From NCBI GenBank assembly GCA_003154555.1, contig PMDT01000298.1, positions 20,852-32,228 of the forward strand: 11,377 bases of DNA. The letters are read 5' to 3'. Source of the DNA: Spirochaetaceae bacterium. GTDB taxonomy: Bacteria > Spirochaetota > Spirochaetia > SZUA-6 > Fen-1364. The translations under genes and the position numbers were made by a program. Numbering within the stretch: position 1 is the stretch's first letter; each line of letters starts with the position of its first letter. The notes under the pieces are model-generated. The model was not told the DNA's origin. It ran no database searches and was given only the letters and a program-made list of their open reading frames with translations. Below, one piece after another: positions 1-6,639 of the stretch.

Positions 1-619
1 TGCGCTCGTATTCGCGGATCTGTGAGAGGACCTCCGAGGAGAGGGAGATGAACGCGTCCGGCATCGCTTTGCGCACGATCGACTGGATCGCCTTCTCGTG
101 CGTGTCGTTGAGGAAGGAGAACAGCGTGCAGATTGCAACCGCAGTTACCCCTTCCCTCTTGAAGAGCTCGCAGGCCTTCCGGACATCCTCCTCCACGAGA
201 GGCTCCACGATGCTGCCCTTGTAATCGATCCTCTCCCGGACCCCGATGCGGAGGCGTCGGGGCACGAGGGGCGCGGCGACCGGGAGGTAGAGGTCCCAGA
301 TGTTTTCCTTGTGGGCCCGGCGCATCTCCAGCGTGTCGCGGAAGCCCCTGGTCAGGATCAGCCCGGTCTTCGCGCCGGTACCCGTGAGAAGCGTATTGGT
401 CGCCACCGTGGTCCCGTGCGCGAAGAAGTCCAGGTCCCCCAGGAACCCGTGCACGTCCTTGCCGAAGTGCTCCGCGGCCTTCCTGATCACATTGTACAGG
501 CCGACGGAAGGATCGCGGGGCGTGGACAGCTCCTTGAAATTGTGGATCGCGCCTTTTTCGTCGATCACGACGCCATCGGTGAAGGTCCCCCCGGTGTCGA
601 CACCCATCCGCAGTTTCAT
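1..619 (-). CDS. HyuA-type hydantoinase/oxoprolinase subunit, N-terminal part (cut by window edge)
   Basis: The reading frame starts at an ATG (complement of 617-619) and runs off the left edge, so about 206 residues of a roughly 650-700 residue family are visible. The N-terminus reads MKLRMGVDTGGTFTDG, the phosphate-binding GVDxGGTFTD signature of the ASKHA-fold hydantoinase A / 5-oxoprolinase N-terminal domain. Further in come HGTTVATNTLL and GAKTGLILTRGFRDTLEMRR, also typical of the family. These enzymes use ATP to open cyclic amides (hydantoins, 5-oxoproline), and relatives form subunits of acetone/acetophenone carboxylases, so the substrate cannot be named from this part. A Shine-Dalgarno AAGGGG lies 8 nt before the ATG. 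Only 15 nt separate it from the stop of the DapA-like gene upstream, so the two are almost certainly co-transcribed. A HyuB partner would be expected beyond the left edge. The family call is firm; the substrate is unknown. Confidence 0.88.
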   Translation of the reverse strand, partial: MKLRMGVDTGGTFTDGVVIDEKGAIHNFKELSTPRDPSVGLYNVIRKAAEHFGKDVHGFLGDLDFFAHGTTVATNTLLTGTGAKTGLILTRGFRDTLEMRRAHKENIWDLYLPVAAPLVPRRLRIGVRERIDYKGSIVEPLVEEDVRKACELFKREGVTAVAICTLFSFLNDTHEKAIQSIVRKAMPDAFISLSSEVLSQIREYER

Positions 620-634
620 TCCCGTCGCCCCTTT

Positions 635-1528
635 CTAGAGAACCCCGATGGTCTTCAGTGCCGCCTTGACGCCCGCTTTCTCCTCCGACGTGAGCTGCGG
701 GAGCGGGGCGCGGATGCACCCGCCCGGGAGACCGAGGAGGTTCAGGGCTTCCTTGGCCGGGGCAACGTATCCCGGGTCGTACTCGAGGTAGCGGTTCAAG
801 GTCTGCAGCTGCATGCTCAGGGCAAGGGCCTCCGCGTGCTTCCCCGCGATGAAAAGATCGTAGAGCTTCACCATCTGCGCGGGCACGATGCCTGCGGCGG
901 TGGAGTACAGACCCGATGCGCCGACGCACAGGGCGGGATAGAACTGGCTGTCGATGCCGGTGCAGAGGGATTTGCCCCTGGGGGAAAGGCGGATCATCTC
1001 GATGAGCTGCCCCATGTCAGATGAGCTGTTTTTCACGCCGATGATGTTTTTCACCGTCATGAGCTTCGCGAGGACCTGCGGGCTCATGGGGTTTCCCGTA
1101 TAGAGCGGGTTGTTGTAGACGATGACCGGGCAGCCCACATTCTGCGCCACGGTCGTGTAGTGCTGGATGAGCGATTCGTCGGAGAGCTTGAAGTAGTACG
1201 GCGCCGTCACGATGACTGCATCGGCGCCCGCCGTGAACGCGTCGTTGCTCAGGAGGATGACCTCGCGCGTGCTGCAGGCCGCGGTTCCCGGAATGATGGG
1301 GACCTTCCCCTTGGCAACGCGTGCAATCGCCGCCACGACGTCCCGCTTCTCCTCGCGCAGGAGGCTGGGAAACTCCCCGGTTCCGCCCACGGGCATCAGG
1401 GCATGCACGCCGTTTTCAACAAGAAACCTCGTGATGGTCTCCACGCCTGCAAGGTCAACGTCGTCTTTCTTCGTGAAGGGCGTGACGAGGGCCGGAATGA
1501 CACCTCTGATTTCTGTCCCGGAAAGCAT
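635..1528 (-). CDS. DapA-superfamily aldolase/lyase (not a true dihydrodipicolinate synthase)
   Basis: A 297-residue protein, the usual length for the class I aldolase TIM-barrel family of dihydrodipicolinate synthase, N-acetylneuraminate lyase and keto-deoxy-sugar aldolases. It has the carboxylate-binding GGTGEF loop (residues 48-53), the proton-relay Tyr138 in YNNP, and the Schiff-base Lys166 in GVKNSSSD. In true DHDPS an Arg lies five residues after this Tyr (YNVPSRTG). Here that position is Tyr143 (YNNPLYTG), and the loop is GGTGE rather than GTTGE. I therefore infer a catabolic keto-acid aldolase or dehydratase instead of lysine biosynthesis. The start is supported by an AGGAGG site 7 nt upstream of the ATG. 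It lies 135 bp after the GntR regulator and 15 bp before the HyuA-like gene on the same strand, so it is probably the first enzyme of the regulated operon. Its actual substrate is not visible. Confidence 0.9.
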   Translation of the reverse strand: MLSGTEIRGVIPALVTPFTKKDDVDLAGVETITRFLVENGVHALMPVGGTGEFPSLLREEKRDVVAAIARVAKGKVPIIPGTAACSTREVILLSNDAFTAGADAVIVTAPYYFKLSDESLIQHYTTVAQNVGCPVIVYNNPLYTGNPMSPQVLAKLMTVKNIIGVKNSSSDMGQLIEMIRLSPRGKSLCTGIDSQFYPALCVGASGLYSTAAGIVPAQMVKLYDLFIAGKHAEALALSMQLQTLNRYLEYDPGYVAPAKEALNLLGLPGGCIRAPLPQLTSEEKAGVKAALKTIGVL

Positions 1529-1615
1529 CCTTCTTCCTCCTGTGATGGTCCTGTCTCTTCCGCGTCGTCGCGCGCTGGTCGGCGTGATGAACGCGAAGAT
1601 GCCGATGTCTTCACA

Positions 1616-1649
1616 GTCGGCCTTGCGGCCATCCCTGGCCTCGGCCGAC
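1616..1649 (-). other. Nested stem-loop between regulator and DapA-like gene
   Basis: Read on the minus strand, an outer 7-bp stem GTCGGCC/GGCCGAC encloses an inner 5-bp stem GGCCA/TGGCC with a GGGA tetraloop, joined by a small GA/GCAA internal loop. It begins 14 nt after the regulator's stop codon. No T-run follows, so it is not a classic intrinsic terminator. It could be an mRNA-stabilising or attenuating structure that separates regulator and enzyme expression. The remainder of the 135-bp gap (1529-1663) shows only the DapA-like ribosome binding site and no convincing promoter. Confidence 0.4.
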
Positions 1650-1663
1650 CTCGACGTCCCTGT

Positions 1664-2389
1664 CTAGAAAAGGCTCTTTTTCAGCATCGTGAGATGCCTC
1701 TTCGATTCCCGGAGCGCGGCCTTGGGATCCTTGCTGACGATGGCGTCGAGGATGGCCTGGTGCTCCTCGGCATAGGCGGTGACATTCGCTTCGTTGGAAA
1801 GGCCCTTGCTCTTCATGGCTTTCCAGTGGGTCTCTTTTGTCATGAGATTGACACCGGAGAAAACCGTAAAAAGCACGTTGTTGTGCGCCGCGCGGCCGAC
1901 TTCCATGTGGAACAACCTGTCGGCCTCCATGTATTCTTCGACGGGCGCGTCCTTGAACCCGTCGCGAACGATGGACTGCCCGAGCAGGCGCAGCCGTTCG
2001 ACGAAGCCCTTGAGCTTTTCCACCTCTTCGAGAGTCGCGCGTTCAGCCGCCAGGGCCGACATGTTGGGCTCGATCTCCAGGCGCGCTTCGAAGATTTCGT
2101 AGGCATCATGATCTTGCAGGAGCGCCTTCAGCATCTCTCCATCGATCGTGCCGTTGGAGCCATCCGCCTTGATATAGTTGCCCTGGCCGCTGCGGCACTC
2201 GATCAGCCCGAGCATCTCCAGGGCGCTCAAGGCCTCCCGGATGCAGGCACGAGATGCGCCGAACTGCTCAACGAGGGTCCGCTCCGGCGGAAGTCTTTCC
2301 CCGACCTTCAGCGTACCGTCGCGGATGAGATTCCGGATCTGGCGGGCGATCTGCATGTAGTTCTTTTGAGAATGTAGTTTCTCGAACAC
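1664..2389 (-). CDS. GntR-family transcriptional regulator, FadR/FCD subfamily
   Basis: With the GTG start chosen here the protein has 241 residues, the normal size for FadR-type GntR regulators. The N-terminal winged helix (about residues 5-73) has the canonical pattern LPPERTLVEQFGASRACIRE followed by ALSALEMLGLIE. The C-terminal FCD effector domain (about 95-240) has likely metal or ligand residues Asp157, His161, His210 and His232. The GTG at 2389 is preceded by GGAGGGG. A longer frame opening with TTG at 2440 is possible, but that TTG lies at the predicted transcription start, next to the -10 box and operator, so I reject it. The gene is divergent to carbamate kinase and heads the DapA-like/HyuA-like genes. 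FadR-like TGGTC-N-GAC sites beside both divergent promoters point to autoregulation and control of arcC. FCD regulators usually bind small carboxylic acids; this one's effector is unknown. Confidence 0.9.
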   Translation of the reverse strand: MFEKLHSQKNYMQIARQIRNLIRDGTLKVGERLPPERTLVEQFGASRACIREALSALEMLGLIECRSGQGNYIKADGSNGTIDGEMLKALLQDHDAYEIFEARLEIEPNMSALAAERATLEEVEKLKGFVERLRLLGQSIVRDGFKDAPVEEYMEADRLFHMEVGRAAHNNVLFTVFSGVNLMTKETHWKAMKSKGLSNEANVTAYAEEHQAILDAIVSKDPKAALRESKRHLTMLKKSLF

Positions 2390-2421
2390 GCTCCCCTCCG
2401 CCTTCTCGGATTTCGGTACGG

Positions 2422-2432
2422 CAGTCAGACCA
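2422..2432. promoter_or_regulatory. Candidate FadR/GntR operator, regulator side
   Basis: On the minus strand this reads TGGTCTGACTG, matching TGGTC-N-GACCA except at the last two bases. It begins just downstream of the regulator's -10 box, about where transcription would start, so binding here would block initiation or early elongation (autorepression). The odd-centred TGGTC-N-GACCA form resembles operators of FadR-type GntR proteins. Assignment to the neighbouring regulator is inference. Confidence 0.5.
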
Positions 2433-2440
2433 CGCCACAA

Positions 2441-2470
2441 ATCCTAACGCAACCGGCTATTTGCTGTCAA
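2441..2470 (-). promoter_or_regulatory. Sigma70-like promoter of the GntR regulator
   Basis: On the minus strand, a perfect -35 TTGACA (complement of 2465-2470) is followed after 18 nt by TAGGAT (complement of 2441-2446), which matches TATAAT at four of six positions. Transcription would start near 2434, giving a leader of about 45 nt before the GTG at 2389. This supports that start codon over the upstream TTG. Confidence 0.55.
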
Positions 2471-2495
2471 GAAAAATCGCAATCGGTGCAAATAG

Positions 2496-2507
2496 GCATA
2501 TATATGC
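2496..2507. repeat. 12-bp perfect palindrome GCATATATATGC between divergent promoters
   Basis: An AT-rich, perfectly self-complementary 12-mer sits upstream of both -35 boxes in the regulator/arcC gap. It could be an activator or second regulator site, or an easily melted segment; no specific protein can be assigned. A second perfect palindrome, GAATGCATTC (2530-2539), lies in the spacer of the arcC promoter. Confidence 0.35.
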
Positions 2508-2521
2508 AGGAAAAAAATTGA

Positions 2522-2550
2522 TTGACAGGGAATGCATTCGGCCGTATGGT
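2522..2550 (+). promoter_or_regulatory. Sigma70-like promoter of carbamate kinase
   Basis: A perfect -35 TTGACA (2522-2527), a 17-nt spacer and TATGGT (2545-2550, four of six matches to TATAAT) form a well-spaced promoter. The predicted start is near 2557, giving a leader of about 45 nt before the arcC ATG at 2602. The -10 box overlaps a TGGTC half-site (2547-2551), and a full operator follows directly downstream. Confidence 0.6.
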
Positions 2551-2561
2551 CGAATTTCTCG

Positions 2562-2572
2562 TGGTCAGACCA
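2562..2572. promoter_or_regulatory. Candidate FadR/GntR operator, arcC side (perfect palindrome)
   Basis: TGGTCAGACCA is a perfect 11-bp palindrome with an odd centre and the TGGTC-N-GACCA form of FadR-type operators. It lies just downstream of the predicted arcC transcription start, a position suited to repression. A half-site TGGTCG begins 15 bp upstream and overlaps the -10 box, and a degenerate copy lies next to the divergent regulator promoter. The best candidate ligand is the GntR/FadR-type protein encoded alongside. Confidence 0.6.
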
Positions 2573-2601
2573 GTAGTCCGCAAGCTCGAAGGGAAGCTGA
2601 C

Positions 2602-3549
2602 ATGGAAACAATCGTCATCGCTCTGGGCGGCAATGCGATTCTTCAGTCGGGCGAACGAGGAACAACGGAGCAACAGTTCGCCAACGTGGACATCACGGCA
2701 CGCCAGATCGCCCGGATCGTACGGTCGGGATATCGCGTCGTGGTGGCGCACGGAAACGGCCCGCAGGCAGGTGCCCTCCTGATCCAGCAGGAGGAGGCGG
2801 AGGCCCTGGTCCCGGGACAGAGCCTGGCGGCCTGCGGCGCGATGACCCAGGGTCATATCGGCTGGATGATACAGAACCGGCTGACGCATTACCTGCACGC
2901 CGAGGGTCTTTCCACCGAGGCCTGCAGCCTGGTCACGCAGGTCCTTGTAAAACCCGAAGACCCCGACTTCAAGGACCCATCGAAGCCGGTAGGACCCTTC
3001 TACACGGAAGATGAGGCACGCGCGCTGCAGCTCACGAAGCAGTATTGCATCAAGCTGGTGAAGCCCGGGTGCCCGAAGGGCTGGCGCAGGGTCGTCCCCT
3101 CACCCGAGCCGCAGGAGATTGTTGAAGAGAAGGCGATCAGGGCACTCCTGGACGGCGGATTCGTCGTGATCGCCGCCGGGGGAGGCGGCATACCCGTTGC
3201 GCGGGACGCACAGGGCGGACTCTGCGGCGTGAACGCGGTGATCGACAAGGACAAGGCCAGCTTCACACTCGCACGGGCGATTCATGCCGACACGCTCCTG
3301 ATCCTCACGGACGTGGAAAAAGTGTCGCTGGGCTTCGGCACGCCCCATGCCTGTTGCACGGATTCTCTCTCCGCGGTCGACGCCGCGCGCTACCTCGCCG
3401 AGGGACAATTCCTGAAAGGTTCCATGGGTCCGAAAGTGGAGGCGTGCCTCCGCTTCGTCGCCTGGAGCGGCAAGCCCGCGATCATCGGATCGCTCGCCAA
3501 AGCTGAGGAAGCACTCCAGGGAAAGAGCGGCACCCGGTTTCTGCCGTGA
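2602..3549 (+). CDS. arcC: Carbamate kinase
   Basis: Cytosolic enzyme of the amino-acid-kinase fold that transfers phosphate between carbamoyl phosphate and ADP, giving ATP, CO2 and ammonia in the catabolic direction. The 315-residue length fits the family (about 310). Visible motifs are IALGGNAI (6-13), HGNGPQ (50-55), SLVTQVLV (109-116), KPVGPFY (128-134), GWRRVVPSPEP (160-170), AAGGGGIPV (191-199), VIDKDKAS (213-220), LTDVE (235-239) and GSMGPKVEA (273-281). The ATG at 2602 has a GAAGGGAAG ribosome site; the frame is open further upstream, but that part covers the promoter and is not coding. No arginine deiminase or ornithine transcarbamylase is in view. Here the enzyme is divergent to a GntR regulator and a hydantoinase-like gene, suggesting carbamoyl phosphate from ureido or cyclic-amide breakdown; that pathway is inference. 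It converges on the SDR gene with a 13-bp gap. Confidence 0.95.
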   Translation: METIVIALGGNAILQSGERGTTEQQFANVDITARQIARIVRSGYRVVVAHGNGPQAGALLIQQEEAEALVPGQSLAACGAMTQGHIGWMIQNRLTHYLHAEGLSTEACSLVTQVLVKPEDPDFKDPSKPVGPFYTEDEARALQLTKQYCIKLVKPGCPKGWRRVVPSPEPQEIVEEKAIRALLDGGFVVIAAGGGGIPVARDAQGGLCGVNAVIDKDKASFTLARAIHADTLLILTDVEKVSLGFGTPHACCTDSLSAVDAARYLAEGQFLKGSMGPKVEACLRFVAWSGKPAIIGSLAKAEEALQGKSGTRFLP

Positions 3550-3562
3550 GGGCGGCTGGCAC

Positions 3563-4342
3563 TCACGCCGGTTTGTTCGTCGTGAGGTGACGGCCCCCGT
3601 CCAGGGGAAGCACGGCACCGGTGACCCAGTCGCTCTGCGGCGATGCAAAGAAGAGCGCCGCCTCCGCCACGTCACGCGGCTTTCCATTGCGTCCAAGGGG
3701 GTGCGTGGGGCGGAACCTCTCGTAGGAAGCGGCGACCTGCTCCCGTGCGAAGATCGCATCGCCCAGCTCGGTGTCTTCCACCATGCCGGGACAGATGACG
3801 TTGACGCGGATGCGATCCGCGGCAACCTCCAGCGCCATGACCTGGGACATCATGATGAGCGCTGCTTTTGCCATGCAGTATGCGCCGCTTCCCTCGAAGG
3901 GCCTCATGCCGGAGATGGAGGAGATATTGACGATGGATCCACCGTGCCGCGCGCGCATGAGGGGGAGCAGGGCAACGGAAAGCTGCAGGGGCGCGACCGT
4001 GTTGACGTCGAGCATCTCGTGAAGCGCTCCCGGCGCAAGGCCCTCCAGCTTTCCGAACCGCATGAGACCCATGCAATTCACCAGCACGTCCAGGCCACCG
4101 CGCCTCTGCTGCACGTCTGCGACAAGCCGCGCGACGTCCTGCGCGCGGGTCACGTCGGCGGGCACCATGGCGATGCGCTCCGCGGAAGCGGAGATGAGCG
4201 CGGATGTCTCACGGAGCTTTTCCTCGCGGCGTCCGCAGATGACAAGAAAGGCGCCTTCCTCGTGGAGCCGCTGCGCGATCGCGCGCCCGATCCCGCTGCC
4301 AGCCCCGGCAACGACCGCCGTACATCCTTCGAGCAGAGCCAT
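3563..4342 (-). CDS. Classical SDR-family NAD(P)-dependent oxidoreductase
   Basis: A 259-residue protein of classical short-chain dehydrogenase length. It has the nucleotide-binding AGAGSGIG (12-19, Ala in place of the usual Thr), the adenine-ring DVT (64-66), and NCMG (89-92) where NNAG is usual. The catalytic set is Asn114, Ser142, Tyr155 and Lys159 (YCMAK), with PGMVEDTE after the CPG turn and the C-terminal WVTGAVLPLDGG typical of FabG-like and alcohol-oxidising members. The ATG (complement of 4340-4342) follows a strong GGGAGGA site; a longer in-frame extension upstream is unsupported and covers the next gene. The substrate is not predictable. It diverges from the selenium operon across 96 bp and converges on arcC, so it is probably its own transcription unit. 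Confidence 0.92.
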   Translation of the reverse strand: MALLEGCTAVVAGAGSGIGRAIAQRLHEEGAFLVICGRREEKLRETSALISASAERIAMVPADVTRAQDVARLVADVQQRRGGLDVLVNCMGLMRFGKLEGLAPGALHEMLDVNTVAPLQLSVALLPLMRARHGGSIVNISSISGMRPFEGSGAYCMAKAALIMMSQVMALEVAADRIRVNVICPGMVEDTELGDAIFAREQVAASYERFRPTHPLGRNGKPRDVAEAALFFASPQSDWVTGAVLPLDGGRHLTTNKPA

Positions 4343-4411
4343 GATCGTTCCTCCCGCCCGTCTGAAGCGATTTTCGCGCTGCGCATGGAAGCGCCACCGC
4401 GACGGGCATTC

Positions 4412-4440
4412 TACACAGGCGGGGGTCGACCTGCTACTAT
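4412..4440 (+). promoter_or_regulatory. Possible promoter of the selenium operon
   Basis: TACACA (4412-4417), a 17-nt spacer and TACTAT (4435-4440) each match the sigma70 consensus at four of six positions. The -10 box overlaps the annotated ATG, and transcription would begin near 4447, beside an in-frame GTG at 4448. If real, the mRNA would be leaderless and begin at that GTG. Apart from this and the SDR's ribosome site, the divergent gap 4343-4438 shows nothing clear. Confidence 0.25.
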
Positions 4441-5617
4441 GTCCCGCGTGACGTCCCGCCCGACCCTCATCTACCTCGACAATGCGGCGACCAGCTTTCC
4501 AAAGGCGCCCGGGGTGCCGGAGGCTGTCGCGGAATCCCTGCGGCAGCCCTATGGAAGCCCGGGCAGGGGAACGCACGCCGCGGTCCATTCGGCCGACAGG
4601 CTCGTGCATGAGACGCGCACGGCGACGGCGGCCTTCTTCGGCTTCCGCGACAGCTCGCACCTGATCTTCACGCCCGGCACGACTGCCTCCCTGAATCTCA
4701 TCGTCCATGGCATCCTCCAGGCGGGGGACACGGTGGCGGTCTCCGGCATGGAACATAATGCGGTGATGCGACCGCTGCGCGCCCTGGAAAACGAGCGGGG
4801 CTGCGTGGTGCGTGTGTTCGCCTGCACGTCGCGAGGACTGCCGGACATGGATTCCCTCCGTGACGCGCTCCGCGCCCGGCCGAAGCTTCTCCTCTTCACG
4901 GCAGCAAGCAACGTGACAGGAGGCCTTTTTCCTTTCAGGGAAGTGGCGGAGCTCTCCGCCCGTCTTTCCCCCGGCACGCTTATCGGCATCGACGCCGCAC
5001 AGGCCGCCGGTGAGATGCCAATCAACCTTGCTTCCTTCCCGTGCGATTTCTTCTGCGTCTCACCGCACAAAGGGCTGCTTGCCCCCGCGGGGCTGGGCGT
5101 GCTTTTCATCGGGCCGCGCGCCCGGCCCACGCCGCTTCTCTACGGCGGGACCGGAAGCCGCTCCGACTCCGAGGAGCAGCCGGACTTCCTTCCCGACAGG
5201 TATGAAAGCGGCACCATGAATCTGCCGGCAATTGCGGGACTCCTGGCGGCGATCCGGTTTTTGGAAAGGGAGGGTCTGTCGGTGATCGCGGCGAAGCGGA
5301 GACGCGCGGCGGAAATGCTGCATGACGCGGTCTCTTCGATACGCGGTATTGTCGTTCATGGGCCGGACAAACCGGAGGACAGGCTCCCGCTTTTCTCCAT
5401 CACGCACGAGAATATCCCTGTCGATGAGATGGCACGGCTTCTGGATGAGCGCGGTATCGCCTGCCGAGGAGGATTGCATTGCGCCCCTGCCGCGCATCGC
5501 ACGATCGGCACGCTGGGCGGCGGCGGCACGATCAGGGTTTCACCAGGACCTTTCACGACCTCGGATGAGCTGGATCTTGCCGCGGCAGCCTTTCAGGAGA
5601 TTGGAGCAGTCACGTGA
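4439..5617 (+). CDS. Class V aminotransferase / cysteine desulfurase-family protein (selenium-linked type)
   Basis: A 392-residue fold-type I PLP enzyme of the NifS/SufS/Csd family, which removes sulfur or selenium from cysteine or selenocysteine to leave alanine. Seen are YLDNAATSFPKAP (12-24), His106 in GMEHNAV, Asp185 in GIDAAQ, the PLP lysine Lys211 in SPHKG, and the active-site Cys348 in RGGLHCAP. The RGGLHCAP loop and the location just before selD and yedF resemble the subgroup often annotated 'cysteine desulfurase family protein' near selenium genes, so a selenium-delivery role is likely. The ATG at 4439 lacks a clear Shine-Dalgarno site; a GTG at 4448 is an alternative. A much longer open frame extends upstream, but it is antisense to the SDR gene. 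The stop overlaps the selD start by 4 bp (GTGA), implying translational coupling. Confidence 0.9.
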   Translation: MSRVTSRPTLIYLDNAATSFPKAPGVPEAVAESLRQPYGSPGRGTHAAVHSADRLVHETRTATAAFFGFRDSSHLIFTPGTTASLNLIVHGILQAGDTVAVSGMEHNAVMRPLRALENERGCVVRVFACTSRGLPDMDSLRDALRARPKLLLFTAASNVTGGLFPFREVAELSARLSPGTLIGIDAAQAAGEMPINLASFPCDFFCVSPHKGLLAPAGLGVLFIGPRARPTPLLYGGTGSRSDSEEQPDFLPDRYESGTMNLPAIAGLLAAIRFLEREGLSVIAAKRRRAAEMLHDAVSSIRGIVVHGPDKPEDRLPLFSITHENIPVDEMARLLDERGIACRGGLHCAPAAHRTIGTLGGGGTIRVSPGPFTTSDELDLAAAAFQEIGAVT

Positions 5618-6639
5618 ATCTCACCTCATTTTCGCGTTTCGCCGGGTGCGGCGCAAAGCTGGGCCCGGGTCTGCTGGACGAGGCCCTCTGCGGGCTTTCC
5701 CAGCGCGAGTATCCCGACCTGATTGCAGACTTCAGGCGCAGCGAGGATGCCGGGGTGCTGCGGCTCAATGATGAGCAGGCTCTCATCCACACGATAGACT
5801 TCTTCCCCCCCATCGTGGACGACCCCCTCCTTTACGGAAGGATCGCGGCGGCGAACGCGCTTTCTGACGTCTACGCGATGGGCGGGAAGCCCTGCACGGC
5901 GGTCGCGGTGGTCGGCTTTCCCGTCGGGGCCCTGGATATTGCAGTTCTCCGCAGAATGATGGAAGGCGGCCTGGCGGCGCTGGAAGAAGCAGATTGTCCG
6001 CTGGTCGGCGGGCACAGCATCGACGACAAGGAGCTGAAATTCGGCTATGCCGTGACCGGTATCGTCCATCCCGGCAGGGTGTGGCTGAACAACGCGCTCG
6101 CGGGCGGAGAGAGCATCATCCTCACCAAGCCGATCGGGACGGGCCTTGTGACCACGGCAGCGCGGGGAGGGCTTGCGTCGGCGGAGGCGCTGGCGGCGGC
6201 GTGCGCCGGCATGGGGACACTCAACAGGAAGGCATCCGAGATCCTGCAGCGCCACGAGGTGCATGCCTGCACGGATGTGACCGGCTTCGGGCTGCTCGGT
6301 CACGCCTGCGAGATGGCGGCGGACACGAAGTTCAATGTGCGGATTCTCACAGATGCGGTACCCTTCCTCCCCGCGGTGAGGGACTACGCCGCCATGGGCC
6401 TCGTCCCGGAAGGCACCTATCGCAACAAGAGCTTCCGGATGCGGTTCATCGTCAATACAAAACATTGCGGGGACGATGATCTGAATCTCCTCTTCGACCC
6501 CCAGACATCGGGCGGCCTGCTCGCCGCGGTCGCGGCGAAGCAGGCGGACGCAGTGATCGCAGAAATGCATGAAGCGGGAGTACCGGCCGCGCTGGTCGGC
6601 GCGACGGTTGATGGCGCGGGAATGGTCGAGCTTGCCTGA
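5614..6639 (+). CDS. selD: Selenide, water dikinase (selenophosphate synthetase), Cys form
   Basis: Makes selenophosphate from selenide and ATP, the selenium donor for selenocysteine and selenouridine. The 341 residues fit the family (about 345). The N-terminal active loop reads AGCGAKLGP with Cys12 in the catalytic position that many anaerobes fill with selenocysteine, and Lys15 matching the essential lysine. Further family marks are DFFPPIVDDP (62-71), ANALSDVYAMGG, GGHSIDD, CTDVTGFGLLGH and FDPQTSGGLL. The GTG start shares the sequence GTGA with the stop of the desulfurase-like gene. The DUF3343 frame begins inside or right after its 3' end. No in-frame UGA is needed, so this copy can be made without prior Sec synthesis. 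selA, selB and tRNA-Sec are not in this window. Confidence 0.96.
   Translation: MNLTSFSRFAGCGAKLGPGLLDEALCGLSQREYPDLIADFRRSEDAGVLRLNDEQALIHTIDFFPPIVDDPLLYGRIAAANALSDVYAMGGKPCTAVAVVGFPVGALDIAVLRRMMEGGLAALEEADCPLVGGHSIDDKELKFGYAVTGIVHPGRVWLNNALAGGESIILTKPIGTGLVTTAARGGLASAEALAAACAGMGTLNRKASEILQRHEVHACTDVTGFGLLGHACEMAADTKFNVRILTDAVPFLPAVRDYAAMGLVPEGTYRNKSFRMRFIVNTKHCGDDDLNLLFDPQTSGGLLAAVAAKQADAVIAEMHEAGVPAALVGATVDGAGMVELA

Noticed and set aside
1160..2377. 405-codon plus-strand open frame
   Set aside because: It lies opposite the DapA-like and GntR genes, both with full motifs; its His/Arg/Asp-rich product is typical of an antisense shadow.
2390..2440. Longer regulator reading frame from a TTG at 2440
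   Set aside because: The extension covers the predicted transcription start and operator; the GTG at 2389 has a strong Shine-Dalgarno and gives a family-typical N-terminus.
3545..3567. 6-bp hairpin CGTGAG/CTCACG at the arcC/SDR convergence, considered as a terminator
   Set aside because: An 11-nt loop, short stem and no proper T-run on either strand; it overlaps both stop codons and may be chance.
3587..4438. Long open frame that extends the cysteine desulfurase-like gene upstream
   Set aside because: It is antisense to the clearly recognisable SDR gene and has no family similarity; a high-GC shadow.
5614..5670. Selenocysteine codon in the SelD active loop
   Set aside because: The catalytic position is a TGC cysteine codon (AGCGAKL), not TGA, so no SECIS element is needed.
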